Shown: in pieces, positions 1 through 12,289 of the stretch | Numbering within the stretch: the stretch's first letter is position 1 | Layout: each line of letters opens with the position of its first letter | Origin: Onchidella celtica | Taxonomy: Eukaryota; Mollusca; Gastropoda; Systellommatophora; Onchidiidae | Direction: 5' to 3' | DNA length: 64,000 bases | NCBI GenBank assembly: GCA_963931925.1 | Contig: OZ007570.1 | Location: 25,985,804 to 26,049,803, forward strand | The notes under the pieces: generated by a model | The model's input: the letters and a program-made list of their open reading frames with translations, nothing else | Database searches by the model: none | Told to the model about the DNA's origin: nothing | Made by a program: the position numbers and the translations under genes

Positions 1-429
1 TAGATAAAACAGAGCTAAACTTTGGATGAGGTCAGGACTATGAGCAGCTTGCTTAATAACATTGCAACTCATGCTGTTCTATGCAATTTGAGATGCCGAA
101 TCCTTGAAATACTTGGTTCGAGACTAAAGGGTTATAAAAACAAAACAATAAAGAATCGCGGAGGGAGACGGTGCATCATGATAACATCAGAGTTCAAACC
201 AGTATGCTTGTGAGTGGTACTGTCAGCCTTGATATGTCAATCTAGTAAATTCCGCACAGTCTTCATACATGTCTAGAGTCCCAGGTAACGCAGACTGTCT
301 GCTAGAATACCAAGTTACGTCTCGCCTGTCATAGTTAAGACAGTTTGTTTGCCACTTTTAAATAAACCACAGAACATTGTCTGAGGCCTAGTGCACTGTG
401 TTAGGTCTAGTTTGCCTTAGTTTTAGTGT

Positions 430-831
430 GAGATAATGGAGTTGAAATAAAGAGGAAACTAGAAGCAACAGAAATGTGGTTTATTAGGAGAATATTTTTT
501 TTATTGAGAATATCATGGATGGAGAAAAAATAAAAATGAGTCAGTATTGAGAGGCTCTAACCTGAAAAGATCATTGATTAAAACAATACGACAGGGTCAA
601 CTGAAATTTCTAGGACACATCTGTCGCCGCCTCAGGAGCCTCGAACATCTAGTAGTCACAGGGAAGATCGAAGGCGGGAAAAGCAGGGTTAGACAGAGAA
701 AAACTTCCACCGAAAGTCTTCATTCATGGAAAACAAACAAACGTCACAACAACTCCTTCTTGAGGTTAGCTGATGGCAGATCCGAGCGGAGAGCCATGAT
801 CGCCTATGTCTGTTCCGGACAGGGCAACTGA
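430..831 (+). mobile_element. RTE-like LINE, 3' terminal fragment (ORF2 C-terminus)
   Basis: This is the last part of a LINE reverse-transcriptase protein. From about 547 to the TGA at 829-831 the frame reads like the C-terminal tail of RTE-type ORF2: an IRQGQLKFLGHI stretch, then VTGKIEGGKSRVRQRK, then LADGRSERRAMIAYVCSGQGN and stop. Similar tails (…KRQLxFLGH…GKIEGxRxRGRQR…WRxMIANVxNGQGT) are common in invertebrate LINEs. A further 5' piece at about 450-490 (EATEMWFIRRI) and LRISWMEK just after it read in other frames with stops, so the copy is 5'-truncated, frameshifted and dead. The stop codon merges into a TGA repeat, which is how RTE elements usually end. Clade assignment is from recalled family features; Jockey or CR1 relatives are less likely because of the TGA tail. 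Confidence 0.72.
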
Positions 832-837
832 TGATGA

Positions 838-871
<34 letters not shown>

Positions 872-905
872 GGTGGTGGTGGTGGTGGTGGTGGTGGTGG
901 TGGTG
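829..905. repeat. (TGA)n then (TGG)n compound microsatellite
   Basis: About nine TGA units beginning at the LINE stop codon change into about sixteen GGT/TGG units. The TGA part is probably the native tail of the LINE at 430-831, and the TGG part a later expansion. It makes proline- and threonine-rich open frames on the other strand, which are artefacts. Confidence 0.9.
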
Positions 906-985
906 GACTCTTGAACATCAAAAGAGATCCATAACGAAGTCTTTGGTTTATTCTCATATTCTCGGGATGGTTGACATACGAATAA

Positions 986-1290
986 ATCTATCATCATCAT
1001 CACCAACGCCTTTCCACCCTAATCTGCAGGGTATAGGGCACGAACGACAGCCTTCCACTGGTCTCTATCCTGAGCGATCCTTGACAACTCATTCCATGTG
1101 TAGCCACCTCTCTTCATATCCTCCTCCATGCCTCTCCTCCATGTTGTTCGTGGCCTGCCCCTTTTCCTGTTTCCTTGCGGGTTCCAGAGCAGTGACTTTC
1201 TTACCGCGCTAAGCCTCTGCGCAGTCCTATTTCGCTGGAGATGTTTCTCTGCTTTGTCCTATCCCAGAGGTACGCATTTCGAATAAATAT
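986..1290 (-). mobile_element. second RTE-like LINE 3' fragment, antisense
   Basis: Read on the minus strand, about 1195 down to 1022 translates as WNPQGNRKRGRPRTTW, RRGMEEDMKRGGYTWNELSR, IAQDRDQWKAVVRALYPAD and stop. This is the familiar basic tail (GKRKRGRPxTTWRR…W…AxDRxxWR) of RTE-type ORF2 proteins. A weaker upstream match (SSEIGLRR) lies near 1235-1260 with a frame break between them. The strand ends in GGTGATGATGATGATAGA at about 986-1003, the expected RTE tail. The protein tail is clearly unlike the one at 430-831, so this is a different subfamily, inserted in the opposite direction. It is 5'-truncated and not functional. Confidence 0.7.
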
Positions 1291-2075
1291 ATCTTGGGAT
1301 GTAATGCTTGGGGTATTGAACGGAAATGTCGTAAGTGAATTCCTGCAGCTCTCCAGGAAGGGCAAAGAAATACCTTATATTCACATTTTATGCCAATTCA
1401 ATTTTTGTATGTAGGGCATTCTGCACAGTATTATTGCTTCACTGTATTATGTAGGATTGTCACCTACGACCGTGATCAATACCAACCACGCATTAGTCGT
1501 CCCCGATCACAGGCGGATGCAATAGAACACACAAAACAAAACCACTTTCCACATTTGTAACTATTACACACAATATACATACATGATTACATTTGATCAG
1601 TAATATAATAGGTTAATATGCCCCGAAAACAAGACAATTTGTCGCAGTGAGTATCTGGGATCACAGAGTACAGGAAATGGAGCGTGTTGAGTGGAACACT
1701 GGGAAGCCAACAGAGCAAAGACTATCATCATGGTGGTTAGTTCCCAGGAAATGGGGTCATACTCGCATAAAACAATAAACCATTTCTTGACTGGTGCCAC
1801 AGCGCAATTTGTCACCATATAAGATCATGATATAGATGGTGCAAAGGCCTAAAAAGTGTATTGAGAACGCAGTTCACTCAGTTGAAAACCGGCTGTGCCT
1901 GGGGAGGCCCATGAACGTTGAGTCCTCTCCGCTTATCTTAACTCCCTGTTAAATATATTCATGCTTTTATGTTATTTGAAAATAGCTGTTTTTTAGACTG
2001 AAGAAATTTGGTCCTTTTAGAAACAAAGGTCCCTTTTGATTATGTGGGCGAATCGTTGTTCTAATTTCACATTTA
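1291..2075. other. no gene seen
   Basis: AT-rich unique-looking sequence. Open frames are short, without recognisable motifs, and no repeat relation to other parts of the window was seen. Confidence 0.5.
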
Positions 2076-2289
2076 AGCTATGTGTTCATGTGTATGGAAA
2101 CGGCAGCGGAAACGTTAAAATCCATCAAGTAACAAAAAGAAAGAATGTTTCAGACATAGAAGGAATCCGCTAGACGGCCAAGCTATAAGCCCTGGCAAAG
2201 GCGTTTCCGCACGTATGAAGACATTCTTTCTGTTTCACTCCTAGAGGTTTTTTTGACATTTTCGTTACCGTACACATGAAAACCCAGAT
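2076..2289. mobile_element. foldback miniature transposon, family A, copy 1
   Basis: Most diverged of four related copies (others at 27499, 49540 and 50409). The left arm reads TTCATGTGTATGGAAACGGC and the right arm TTACCGTACACATGAAAACC, so the ends are inverted repeats. A second internal GGCGTTTCCGCACGTATG motif sits before an ATTCTTTCTGTTTCACT stretch, as in the other copies. The middle has an extra segment (about 2165-2205) that the other copies lack. It has no coding capacity, so it would have relied on a transposase elsewhere. The flanking TTA on the left fits a 3-bp target duplication; the right flank is unclear. Confidence 0.65.
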
Positions 2290-2735
2290 GTCCGCGTGGA
2301 TGCTTTTGTTTGTATACGTCCATGTCAGAAATCCAAAGTCCACCGTCTAAATTCGACACTTCTATAAAAGATCACAATGTTAAAGGACCTTAAACTCTTT
2401 GATGGCTGAGCAATTCTTGTTTTGTTTTTTTGTTTTTTCACCATCCGAAAACACAATTTACATTTTTTTAGTTAGCCACATTTATACAGCACAACAGACA
2501 GACAGACACATGCGCGCGCACAATACACACACACACAATATTCAATAACCCTGAGAAATTTTGTAAAATTTCGCCTCAATAATGAAGCGGCATAAACTAT
2601 AAAAGTAGGCCATTCTCTGTGAGAACAGAATAAAGTGTATAACATTCGGTAGACGAACTATCTTCGCTCACATCAGCCATAAATCGGATTTGTTATTACG
2701 CGTTCTATAACTAAGGAGTAATTACTTGCTAACGA

Positions 2736-2810
2736 TGGCCACTGGTCAGCGAGTGGGTTAGCAAAGCGCCTTAGACGTCCCTGACCAGGGCTTAAGCTTG
2801 ACCGTCTATC
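2736..2810 (+). repeat. possible tRNA-derived SINE head
   Basis: The stretch GGTCAGCGAGTGGGTTAGC resembles a Pol III A box with a tRNA-like D arm. About 35 bases later comes GGGCTTAAGCTTGACC, at a spacing fitting a degenerate B box. Many invertebrate SINEs start this way. There is no intact cloverleaf, no second copy in the window and no clear tail, so it may be chance. Confidence 0.25.
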
Positions 2811-5800
2811 GGATTCGTTCTATGTCTGAAAGTAGGACGTGTGTAGGAAACTGCTGTTTCTATGTATGTATACACTGTCCAAACGTTTAGAGTGGATATT
2901 ATTTGCCCGAACAGAAGAAATATTCACATAGGATAAAATGACAGTATGACTCGACTGCATAGAGATGGGGATGGAATACAACTCACATCATGACGTGTCA
3001 AGACAATCTACTTTAATATGCGCCATTAATGTGGCTTTGCTTTAGTTTTGTTTGAATTAATTGAGTTTGTTGTCCTCATCATACTTTCTCATTGCTTCTC
3101 AAATTACATAAATTTGAACGCTGCGTGAGAACGACTGAACAATATGAGTCTATAAGAACAGCTTCCAAGTAGAGTGACCCTATCACGGCCTGTACTTGAG
3201 TGTTTTTGTCGTGTATGAACGCATTTTTCATGCCACTTCTGTTCATATTTTGGCATTCTCCATGTAACCTGTTGAAAAGATGTTAGTTCAAATGTGACGC
3301 TGTAGACCTTCTGGATAAGACTGTCGTCGGTAACCTAAATCCTGGAATTGTTAACTGGTTCAAAGACGTACGGTTGGCAACAAATTGCCAACTTGCCGAA
3401 CACAAAAACATCTTAGCATAAACATAAATATTTAGGACCACTCGCTGTGTTAAGATCTGAAATCCAGACAGCCACTGTTTACAAGCTTCGGCTGTGGGGC
3501 AATAATATATTGCACCCGCCGTTCCTTTCTTATGAATGCCAATGAAATGTTATTGTTTTACACCCAGAGATCTTATCAAACAACACAGTCAGTGCTGACT
3601 ACCCTTGCCGTCAAGCTGTCAGTTTATCTCTGTGTGTCATTAAAGCTGTTTTGTTAATCGGACAGGTGAGATCAGGGGCGAAGCGTGGCCCTCTGCAGAG
3701 GGTAATCAGAATTTAAGCTAGAGATCCTTATAATAGGACGTATCGCTACATCATATTTACATTACATAATAATAAATGCAGCGGCTAAAACAATGAAACG
3801 ACTGCAAGGCATTGCAAAATCTAAAGAGCGGACTATTCTTGTCAACAGGACAGGAATGCAGCAATTAACAAGCCAGACTAATCTGAAAATACCATTCATT
3901 CATACCTACAGGCTTATAGACTCATATTTTTCATCCATTTTTTAAAATATAATTTGAACGGCCAGTTTTCATTGTCATATTCATAGCCAGAGATTTTGTT
4001 ATTCTACCATCTCATAAAGTTTCTCGAAAAAGACCCATTTACATTAAATGGCAGTAAATGCTTAACTGGCACCTCTGTGACAACACTGTGCAGCGATCTC
4101 GGAGAAGTGGCTATCTGCCGTTGCGGTATATATTCGCTCGACCTATCAAATGAAGTGATGTTCTTGATAGTTACGTTCGACTGATTTTTGTCACAGTTGT
4201 TATCTAGACTATATTATTATGCTTTGATAGCTCTTACTGTGCGTAGAGTAAATTATTCTTAGATTACCTCAAACAAACAAACAAATCTACAAAACTCTTT
4301 CACTCTACCCTTTACCTTTCGAATAGGATGAAAACGACCGCATAGTGAAAAACATGCATAAATCGGTAAAATCAGGTCAAACTTTGATTTTTAAACCTAT
4401 TTTTATCCCCCACTATTCTGCTGTCTACGGGGCCGCGTCGACGAATACAGGCTATGCTCAAGATAGGTTCTGGGTGTAGTCAAGTCTTCTTCGTCTTTGT
4501 TAATCACTGATTATGGACCAGTTCATAAGGTGTAGGTCTCTATAAAGATGCTTTTCGGCGAGGGGTGTTGGACTATATAACAAACGCAAAATTAAATAGC
4601 GACGTAGAATTGAATGCTGAACTGACTAAATGGGAGAGAGTTGGGCTCGATCTGGAAAGCACAGTAATTCTAGAATTAATATTCGAAGGGTAATCACTGA
4701 TTATTTGATTATGAGGAAGCCTCGTCCCTGGGTGATATTAAAGTAAATCTTAGAGACGGAGAGTGATATGATGATATCTGACGGTTGTGGGTTTTCTGCA
4801 GTCAAGATTCAGTGACATCCAGAACCGCTGTACTGCCCTTCTGGGTTTATTTTTTACAATGAGAGCTGATCTTTTTCCTCTCTTTGAATAAATCTAGGGA
4901 ATGAAAAATGCAGCAGGATTCTGCGAGCCGTAATCTTTTGGTACAGATTTGGGCCCAGTAACTGTTGCCTTTGTCGAAATCTGGCCCAATAATGGATGCG
5001 GTATATGAAAGACAAAATTTCATTAAATTTTTACAGCTGTAAGTATCTGAATGAAATTGAAGCGACCTGTTTTCGGTAATACATGTATGCGCAGAGCATA
5101 AACTCACGATCCCACAGTTGCTATCATTGGGTGCGTGATTTTTGTCGTACTCACTTTACCAAATTCAGGAGCGTGGCAGCAACAGCTCCAAAATATTACA
5201 GGAATTTTCGATGACGTTCAGAGTCATTTTAGGGTTAGGGTGAACAGTCCAGAGATTGCAGCACCCATGGCAGTGTTCGGTAGAACGAGAAATCTCTTAG
5301 CCGATGAACTGTGTTTGGGGGTGTGTTGCTGTCCCGCGCCTGAATTTCCGAAAGCTCGTACGGAAAAAAAAAATCGCGCGTGCGGGAGGACACGTGCTAC
5401 AAAGTCCTCTATTTCTCTTTTGTTAACATTGATGAAACAAGAAAGATGTATGGAAGAGAAATAAAGCAATTACCTGAAGATGACAACAAAACCATCACAG
5501 TAAGGGGAATCATCCAATTCATGTGCAAACCTCAGTAGATTCATATGGCTAGAAGGAAAATGTTAATACAGGTATCATATCGTTTTGAGCGTACCGTTTT
5601 TGTCACATTATCACTCATGCATGAACCCATTATAAACAGCATGAGGACGTCTTTCCCATTGCAAAACCTCTTATCTAGAACAATATCATCCAATATTGAT
5701 GATGCACTTGTCCCGAAAAACAGATACGGAAATCTTTTAATACCCGTTATTACTTGCACTTAATTATCAGTGCCAGCCATCTATGTTGAGTTGTTGTTAT

Positions 5801-6164
5801 TGTCAGTGTTGGAGCCAACAGGTGTCGGGCAAGTATTGACACCAGCATAGTTAGTTGTTTTTTTTTTGCATTTATATTGATCACCTTGAACAATACTAAA
5901 TCACATAAATACCCATCACCAAAATACAATTTTTTTTTCAAGAGTCTTGACGTTACTTTTCGTAAGGTCAAAATGAAGGGCTAAAAAATCTACATCTTAA
6001 ATGATGAGCTGAGAACAACATACCTTAATGTATGCCTGAGCTGAAACTAAGGGGGTAAAAGCAAGAAAAAGTAGCAGTTTGAAGAGCGATAACACAGGAG
6101 GAACAGAATACATGCGAAACAAATAATTCGGCACTAGCATTTCTTATTATAGGAATTATTCTTT
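2811..6164. other. no gene seen
   Basis: About 3.3 kb of AT-rich sequence. Open frames up to 109 codons (5135-5464) lack any domain or biased codon use, and overlapping frames of similar length exist on the other strand. No repeat of note. Confidence 0.5.
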
Positions 6165-6645
6165 GAGGAATAATAATAATAAATATAATTTCTATAGCGC
6201 ATTTCTAATAAAATTATTGCGCTGTATATTGCATCCATGATTCATGCATACACTTTCCAAATCTCATACTAAAACACGCACTCTCATCCATACAAACTTT
6301 CAGTTTCATACACATAGACGCTCTTAGTCATATGGCACTAGGTAAAAGAATCAATTATAACATCAAAGTACAGAATAGAATTTTGAAAATTTAACAGTTT
6401 CGGAGGAAAAGGTGATGTTTTACGCTTTTCTTAAAGCTTTCAAGATTCGGTGATTCACGAATGTTCAAGGGTATCTGGTTCCAGACAAAAGGTCCAAAAA
6501 AGTTGAAGGATCTATGGCCTATAGTTTTATAGTTTTTAGATGGGATTCTTAAGATTGTTTTGTCACTTGATGATCTTAGTGAACGAGATGGTGTGTAGAC
6601 TTGTAAAGAATTTTTGAGATAGCTTATTATTATTATTATTCCATG
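6165..6645. repeat. candidate degenerate dispersed repeat bounded by AAT/ATT runs
   Basis: The segment begins GGAATAATAATAATAAATAT and ends TTATTATTATTATTATTCC, so the ends are inverted copies of a simple repeat. A motif TTTCTATAGCGCATTTC lies just inside the left end, a phrase I associate with old dispersed repeats of aquatic animals. The middle shows no protein motif. The identity is a guess and no second copy was found in this window. Confidence 0.3.
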
Positions 6646-8323
6646 AGGACCAGGCCATGCCAGACCACAGAAAGCTTTAAGTTCATTTTTTCATAATTCC
6701 AGTCTTTAATCAGACCTTGAACCAGCGGCTGTCTTATATTATTCTGTTTCGAGTTATCTGTACCGGCATTTTATTCGGCAAACGATGTGGGCTGGGAAAA
6801 ACAAGTATTTCCCCCGTTTGATCTATTACTGTATTAGCCTGGCCCTGCCATAATGAATTTTTCAAATGCCTGTGTTTAATGGATGTTTTGCACTGATGCG
6901 AGAGAAAAGACTCTGGTAATCGACAGATTTTATCATCTTTGTCTGAGTTCTTAAAGACAATTTTCTGAGAAAAGGTACATGATGACGGCTTCCAGACAAA
7001 ACGTATTAATATTCCAGCATATGATTTGTGTCAGTTATGACATTTTAATGTATATAATGTCCTAAGAACACCCATTTCACCCCCATCGACTTTCAGACGT
7101 AATTATGATCTAGAGCAACAGCAAGGGTAACAGATGATGTGAGTTTAATCTTGTCTATAAAGTTTGCCAAACTCCATAATCACATTCCTTTTAGCGAGCG
7201 TCCCTGTCCATCACCCTCTCTTTCTATCCCAAAAATTGGAAAGGTAATTCAGTCGAAATACTCTTAACATCCTGGGACGAATCATTATTTTTCAACGTAG
7301 GTGCTCCACTTTCCAGAAAATCGTCAAAACGGCCCCGGAAAATACATCCCCGCCTGACTGTGCCTTTTCACGTATGTCAGAATTGGCATTCCTGATTATT
7401 ATATTATGCATTGTCTTGCAGAGGATATCATATTATTAATTATGGGACATTGCTGGAGTAAAGTTGGCGATTAAGATAAGAATATGAATTTATATAATTA
7501 CACAGTATCGAACGTCATTTAGACACAATACACACAGGGACAGAATACTGTAGCAGTTGCAAAATCAGTAAGAAAAGGAATTTTCTTGCAGTTTGTAAGA
7601 AAAGGAAAATGGGATGGTGGAATGGGAAGATTCTTATATGATGAGATGGAGGGATTGCGTCTTTAATTGGCTTGGATGCATTTGCAATTGTACATAATTG
7701 GACAATTGCTAATACACCACGCAAACATTACCACCACGCAAAGGAGACAAACTTGAAAGTAGACTTGACATTTATCCAGACCCCAAGAACCAAATTTGTC
7801 TCTTGACCCTGCCTATTCTCAGTGCTTCATTTTCCCGCTTGGAAAACATGGGTAAATATGAGATTATACAGCTTATTAGGCACGAAACATGTTTGAAGAA
7901 CACACGCATCAAACAAACAACAAATACATATTAAACCAAGTTCCACTGATCATTCTGCTTTGATAATGTTGAATTATATAGACATTTTTCTTTCAGTCAT
8001 TCATGAGTGTAGGAGTGACGTCAGATTTAATAAAGGCCGTGCTGCCGGCTAACTTAATTAAAGATGGGAATCAGAACTTTATTCTTCTCTGATGAACCAA
8101 CATTTCGTGATGGTAGAGATGTCACCAAACTAACCAGAGTATTGAATGAACGTGATTTGGGTTCCATTTATAGATTTTTATTGTTGTTGTTGTTGTTTTT
8201 GCATTATTTTTCTTACATTGCTTTCTGGTGTGGCTGCGTTTATTGGGGAGAGAAAGTGTGTGTGATATGTGTGAGAAAGAGAATGTGCCAAGAGTGAATG
8301 AGTGCATTTGAGTTTACGCATTC

Positions 8324-8325
<2 letters not shown>
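6646..8325. other. no gene seen
   Basis: AT-rich, without recognisable coding or repeat families. A perfect TGACGTCA (CRE-type) octamer is at 8016-8023, of unknown significance. Confidence 0.5.

Positions 8326-8353
<28 letters not shown>
8326..8353. repeat. (GA)n microsatellite
   Basis: Fourteen uninterrupted GA units. Confidence 0.95.
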
Positions 8354-8356
<3 letters not shown>

Positions 8357-8988
8357 TGTGCGTATTTGTGTGGGCATTATTTGTGTGAGCATGTTACAAG
8401 ACAGAAATAGAAAGTATGTATTTGAGCAAAAGTATAGTCAGCAGAAATTTCTGATGTGACAAACTGTACACTCGCAAGTTTAAAAATCTTGCCTTTGGGA
8501 GGCATTAATTTTTATACCTCGCCTTTCAAGTTGTTCTTTCCTGTTCTACATTCTCGCTTATCGTTGTTTTGTTGTTGTTTTTTTTGTTTCTTTGCCATCC
8601 TTCTTTGTCTTCATATTGGCCCTCGGACGGGCTGTTTGTTAGCCTTCAAAAGGGCTATTTATTTACCCCGTATATTTGTATGTAAGAGTGCATTTTTTTT
8701 TATGGTTAGCGTCTACCATAGATTGGACTGGGGTGCTTCACGTTCAACAGAGATAAATCCGATAATATGTATAACAGCGGGCGTTAATCTGCCTCCCGGC
8801 TACAGATAATTACAAAACACCACTGAGAAAACTAGTCATCGGGCAGATTGGCCTGGTCCAAAACTGAGACAAACGAATGACAGCTGTGGACAAACGAGGA
8901 AATTGCGCCACAGACAACCACTTCTGTTTTATTGTTATTCCCTGTGATCATTATCTGTAAAAGCAGGCCAACCAATATCTCTATTTAA

Positions 8989-9132
8989 TACTGGGGCAAA
9001 TACCAGCACAGCAAGTGCAAATGACCATATTTCCATTCCTGAGACGAGTACAGGGCAAATTTAGCGCAAATGACCCTATTTCCAATGCTGGGACGAGTAT
9101 GGGACACATTTAGTGCAAATTTTCATTGCTGG
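8989..9132. repeat. degenerate tandem repeat, about 2.5 units of 50-60 bp
   Basis: Three successive blocks share GGGCAAAT…GTGCAAATGACC…ATTTCCATTC…GGACGAGTA. The first is about 60 bp, the second about 49 bp and the third partial. Divergence between units is high, so this is an old array. Confidence 0.7.
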
Positions 9133-9876
9133 AGCCACCCTTCTCACTGCAGTTGATCCCATGGTCTATCTATAGTCTGATCTCGTTGCTCTCTCTGGTT
9201 CTTCTTTCTCAATTCTTTGATCGTGTCACGATTCGCCAATCCTCGTCGGCAAGGAAAACAATTATCTTCACCGATTCCGTTGTCCAATTAAGTTTTTAGC
9301 TTACGTTGTTGCCGTCGCTCAGATGTGTTATCAGCGACGGTGCTTTGATTCACCTGTAAGTGATAAGTATGGCTCTTTACCTGATAACACTACAGATTGT
9401 GCAAACATGTGGAGTATTTTTATATATTTTCATTCAGTCGTAACTTCTCCACATAACAGTGTTCTGTCAGATTTTAAATGTCTCTTGCCAATCAGGTCCT
9501 GCTACGAACGGGGTGGGGGGGGGGGCGCATTAATTCAGGGGCTGGTAAGAAGTCGTAGAAAGAGACGTAAATAAATGTTATTTACCCCAAGTTTGTTCAC
9601 AACATACAATTAGATCGAGTCTCAGACGGATCATGGCGACCACTTTGGAAAATTGTTAGGTTATCTGTTTTTTGATGTTGTTGTTGTTGTTGTTTTATGG
9701 AGGAATGAAGAGATGACTGAAGACGATGGGAACATAAACAAGGAAATACTGTATTTCTAAGACAAAATACTGGACGTAATAGATGTTTCCTGGACATGTC
9801 ACATCTCACAGAGAATGGAGAAAAGGAAGAAAGAGAAAGGGTGGGGAAGAGTGAAGAGGGGTGGGGGGAGAAAAGG

Positions 9877-9878
<2 letters not shown>
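9133..9878. other. no gene seen
   Basis: Non-coding. A run of ten G at about 9517 and a short GTT run near 9675 are the only simple repeats. Confidence 0.5.

Positions 9879-9928
<50 letters not shown>
9879..9928. repeat. (GA)n microsatellite
   Basis: About 25 GA units, preceded by a 100-bp purine-rich stretch (9815-9878). On the opposite strand this gives the serine/leucine-rich frame that might be mistaken for a gene. Confidence 0.95.
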
Positions 9929-9932
<4 letters not shown>

Positions 9933-10249
9933 AAGATGGAAATAGAAGACACACATCCATATAGATCTACCCCCTCTGCCTACTATACGTAATGTGATTA
10001 AGTATGAGCGCTGGCAAGAGAGAGTGGGGAGAGGTTGGGAGAGAAGCCGGAAACGAAAGATACATAATATATACCTATAGATCTATCCTACACTCATCGA
10101 TGGAAGGTGGGGACAGGGGTAGAGCTAGAGACATTCGAGAAGCAGCTGACGGAAGTAGGACGTGACTTCCTTCTTTCCCAAAATGAAGTCAGTAACAATA
10201 ACAATTATAATGAACAGAGAAGTAATGTTTCTTTTGAATTTTTGTTGGC

Positions 10250-10251
<2 letters not shown>

Positions 10252-10291
<40 letters not shown>

Positions 10292-10364
10292 CATGCGTGC
10301 GTGCGTGTGTGTGTGTGTGTACGGTGTGTGGGTGTGGTATGTGGGTGAGTGTGTGTGTGTGTGT
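10252..10364. repeat. (GT)n imperfect microsatellite
   Basis: GT array with GCGT, GCAT and GGGT interruptions. Two overlapping cysteine/valine-rich frames across it are artefacts. Confidence 0.95.
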
Positions 10365-10840
10365 TAATTTGAATGTTTATGTGGGTAAATAATCACCAAG
10401 GTAAAAAAAAAAAAAGTGGCAAAAGGTTGTATTTTGCATGGTATGTCACCATGTATGTCAAAGAGAGAATGAATTATAGAATTACATACATTATTTTGAA
10501 AGAAAACAAAATGAAATGAAATGAACTGCACTAAAGTTTCGGTCACCGAGACCTCTGATATGTTTACTGAACCCCGCTGTGAATCCGCAAGCGAAAAAGT
10601 TCTGTGGTACTGGTATTTAAATCAGTGAAAAAGCAACTGGTCCAGTATGTTTGGGTGACAAAGTCGTGCAAATGCCACGTTACCCTCTTGTTAATCCCAG
10701 ATGTCTGGGGAAGATGTTGTGGGCTAGAATGCTTTTATTTTTCTTATTGATTATCAATTATTCAGAGGATATTGTTATAATCTTTATTTTTTGTGAGGAG
10801 AAGTTTGAGGAAATTATATGCGGAAGAATAAAAACCTACA

Positions 10841-10990
10841 GAGAGAGAGGGGGAGGGGAGAGAGAGAGAGAGAGAGAGAACAGGAGAGAGAGGGAGAATG
10901 AAAGGGAAAGAGGAAGTTCATCAAAGAGAAGGAACGGGAGAGATAGAAGAGAGAGAGAGTGGCGGGGAGGGAAAGAGGAAGTTCATCTAT
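10841..10990. repeat. purine-rich (GA)n tract with internal duplication
   Basis: GA runs broken by GGG and AAC, followed by two copies of AAAGAGGAAGTTCATC (near 10907 and 10972), which suggests a local duplication of about 65 bp. Confidence 0.8.
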
Positions 10991-10999
10991 ACAGATACT

Positions 11000-12143
11000 T
11001 CGATTCGCCTTCTCTCTCCACCTCCCAAATACTCTAACGAACGGTTCTGAACAAAACCAGCATTAAAAACTAAAGTTATCTACAATACGGGTTCCAAAAT
11101 CAACTGTATTATATTGCATTAAGAACATTGGCAACATTTATCCTTTTGTTGTGCCCTTGAAGGTTTGGAGCTATATTATACCATTATCATATCAATCAGC
11201 CTTGTAGTAGGCTATCCAATGCAACACCCACAGGTGTATTCAAAATAAAACTGAAATTGCACACTCTTGACTAAAGATTCTCCATTTTTAGAATTCTTAA
11301 AGAATTCTTGGCAATAAACAAATGTTGTTTAATTCTTCGTGGTGACTGATAAAGCCGAAACGTTTCTGCTTGATCTAGAACATGTTATAGGCGTGTAGAT
11401 TTCTTTCGTTTTTTTTTACAAGCAGCACATTGCCTTTGTTAGAGTGATAAAGTGAGATGTATTTATGAATAAATTGTTTGTAACAGAATTCTCGCTTTCA
11501 TGCCCTTAGGGCATCTGTTTCCTGTAACTGTAGTGTGTGGGTCAGATCAAAGAATTGCTGATAAACAACATTAAAGCGCTTGAGTAAATCAAGCACCCAC
11601 AAAATTAGCGATATCAGTCAAATAGATAAACAAGCTGGACCGGTCATTGGAAGTTTTCTTTCATGTAAAGATAATTAATAAATGTATAACTAAACTGTAT
11701 CAGGGCATTAAAACCTGCAGTTATGGAGACATTGGAAAGGATATGGCATGAAAGATATCAGATATTTTGAAGATAAGTTTATGGAAAAAATATTGAAAAA
11801 ACAACTGCAGTCGTGAATTCGATATTCAAAAAAATCACAGACATACAAAGGGTGCCTTGTCCTTAGTCTTCAAGATTGTGTTTGATGTGCACAAAATAAA
11901 TAGATATGAACTTTTTTTGTGTGTGATAAAAAAAAAAAGGGATGGAAATGAGCTCTAACTCAAACCGATTTGTTTGTGTGATAGGAGAGTCAAACGTCCG
12001 TGGGTGGGAATTTTTCTCGTTTGAAATCTGCTTTTATCCTTTTTAATGATTTTAGTTTCGGACTATGCCCGAGAGATCCAAGGAAGAATAAAATGTAGCA
12101 AAAAATTAATGTAGAAACCTCCAGGGCGGAAACAGAATAATTA
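11000..12143. other. no gene seen
   Basis: AT-rich non-coding sequence; only short poly(T)/poly(A) runs. Confidence 0.5.
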
Positions 12144-12192
12144 CAGAGAGAGAGAGAGGAAGAGAAGGAGAGAGAGAGAGACAGAGAGAGAT

Positions 12193-12225
<33 letters not shown>
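12144..12225. repeat. (GA)n imperfect microsatellite
   Basis: About 80 bp of GA with single ACA/ATA interruptions, followed 50 bp later by a run of about 15 C (12273-12287). Confidence 0.95.
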
Positions 12226-12289
12226 CGGGGCTAAATGATAGATGGTAGATAAATTGAAACAGTATTCAGACACTCCCCCCCCCCCCCTT

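Noticed and set aside
689-1006. Proline/threonine/isoleucine-rich minus-strand frame
   Set aside because: Produced by the TGA/TGG microsatellite and the antisense of a LINE fragment.
9597-9956. 119-codon serine/leucine-rich frame
   Set aside because: Compositional, from the GA array.
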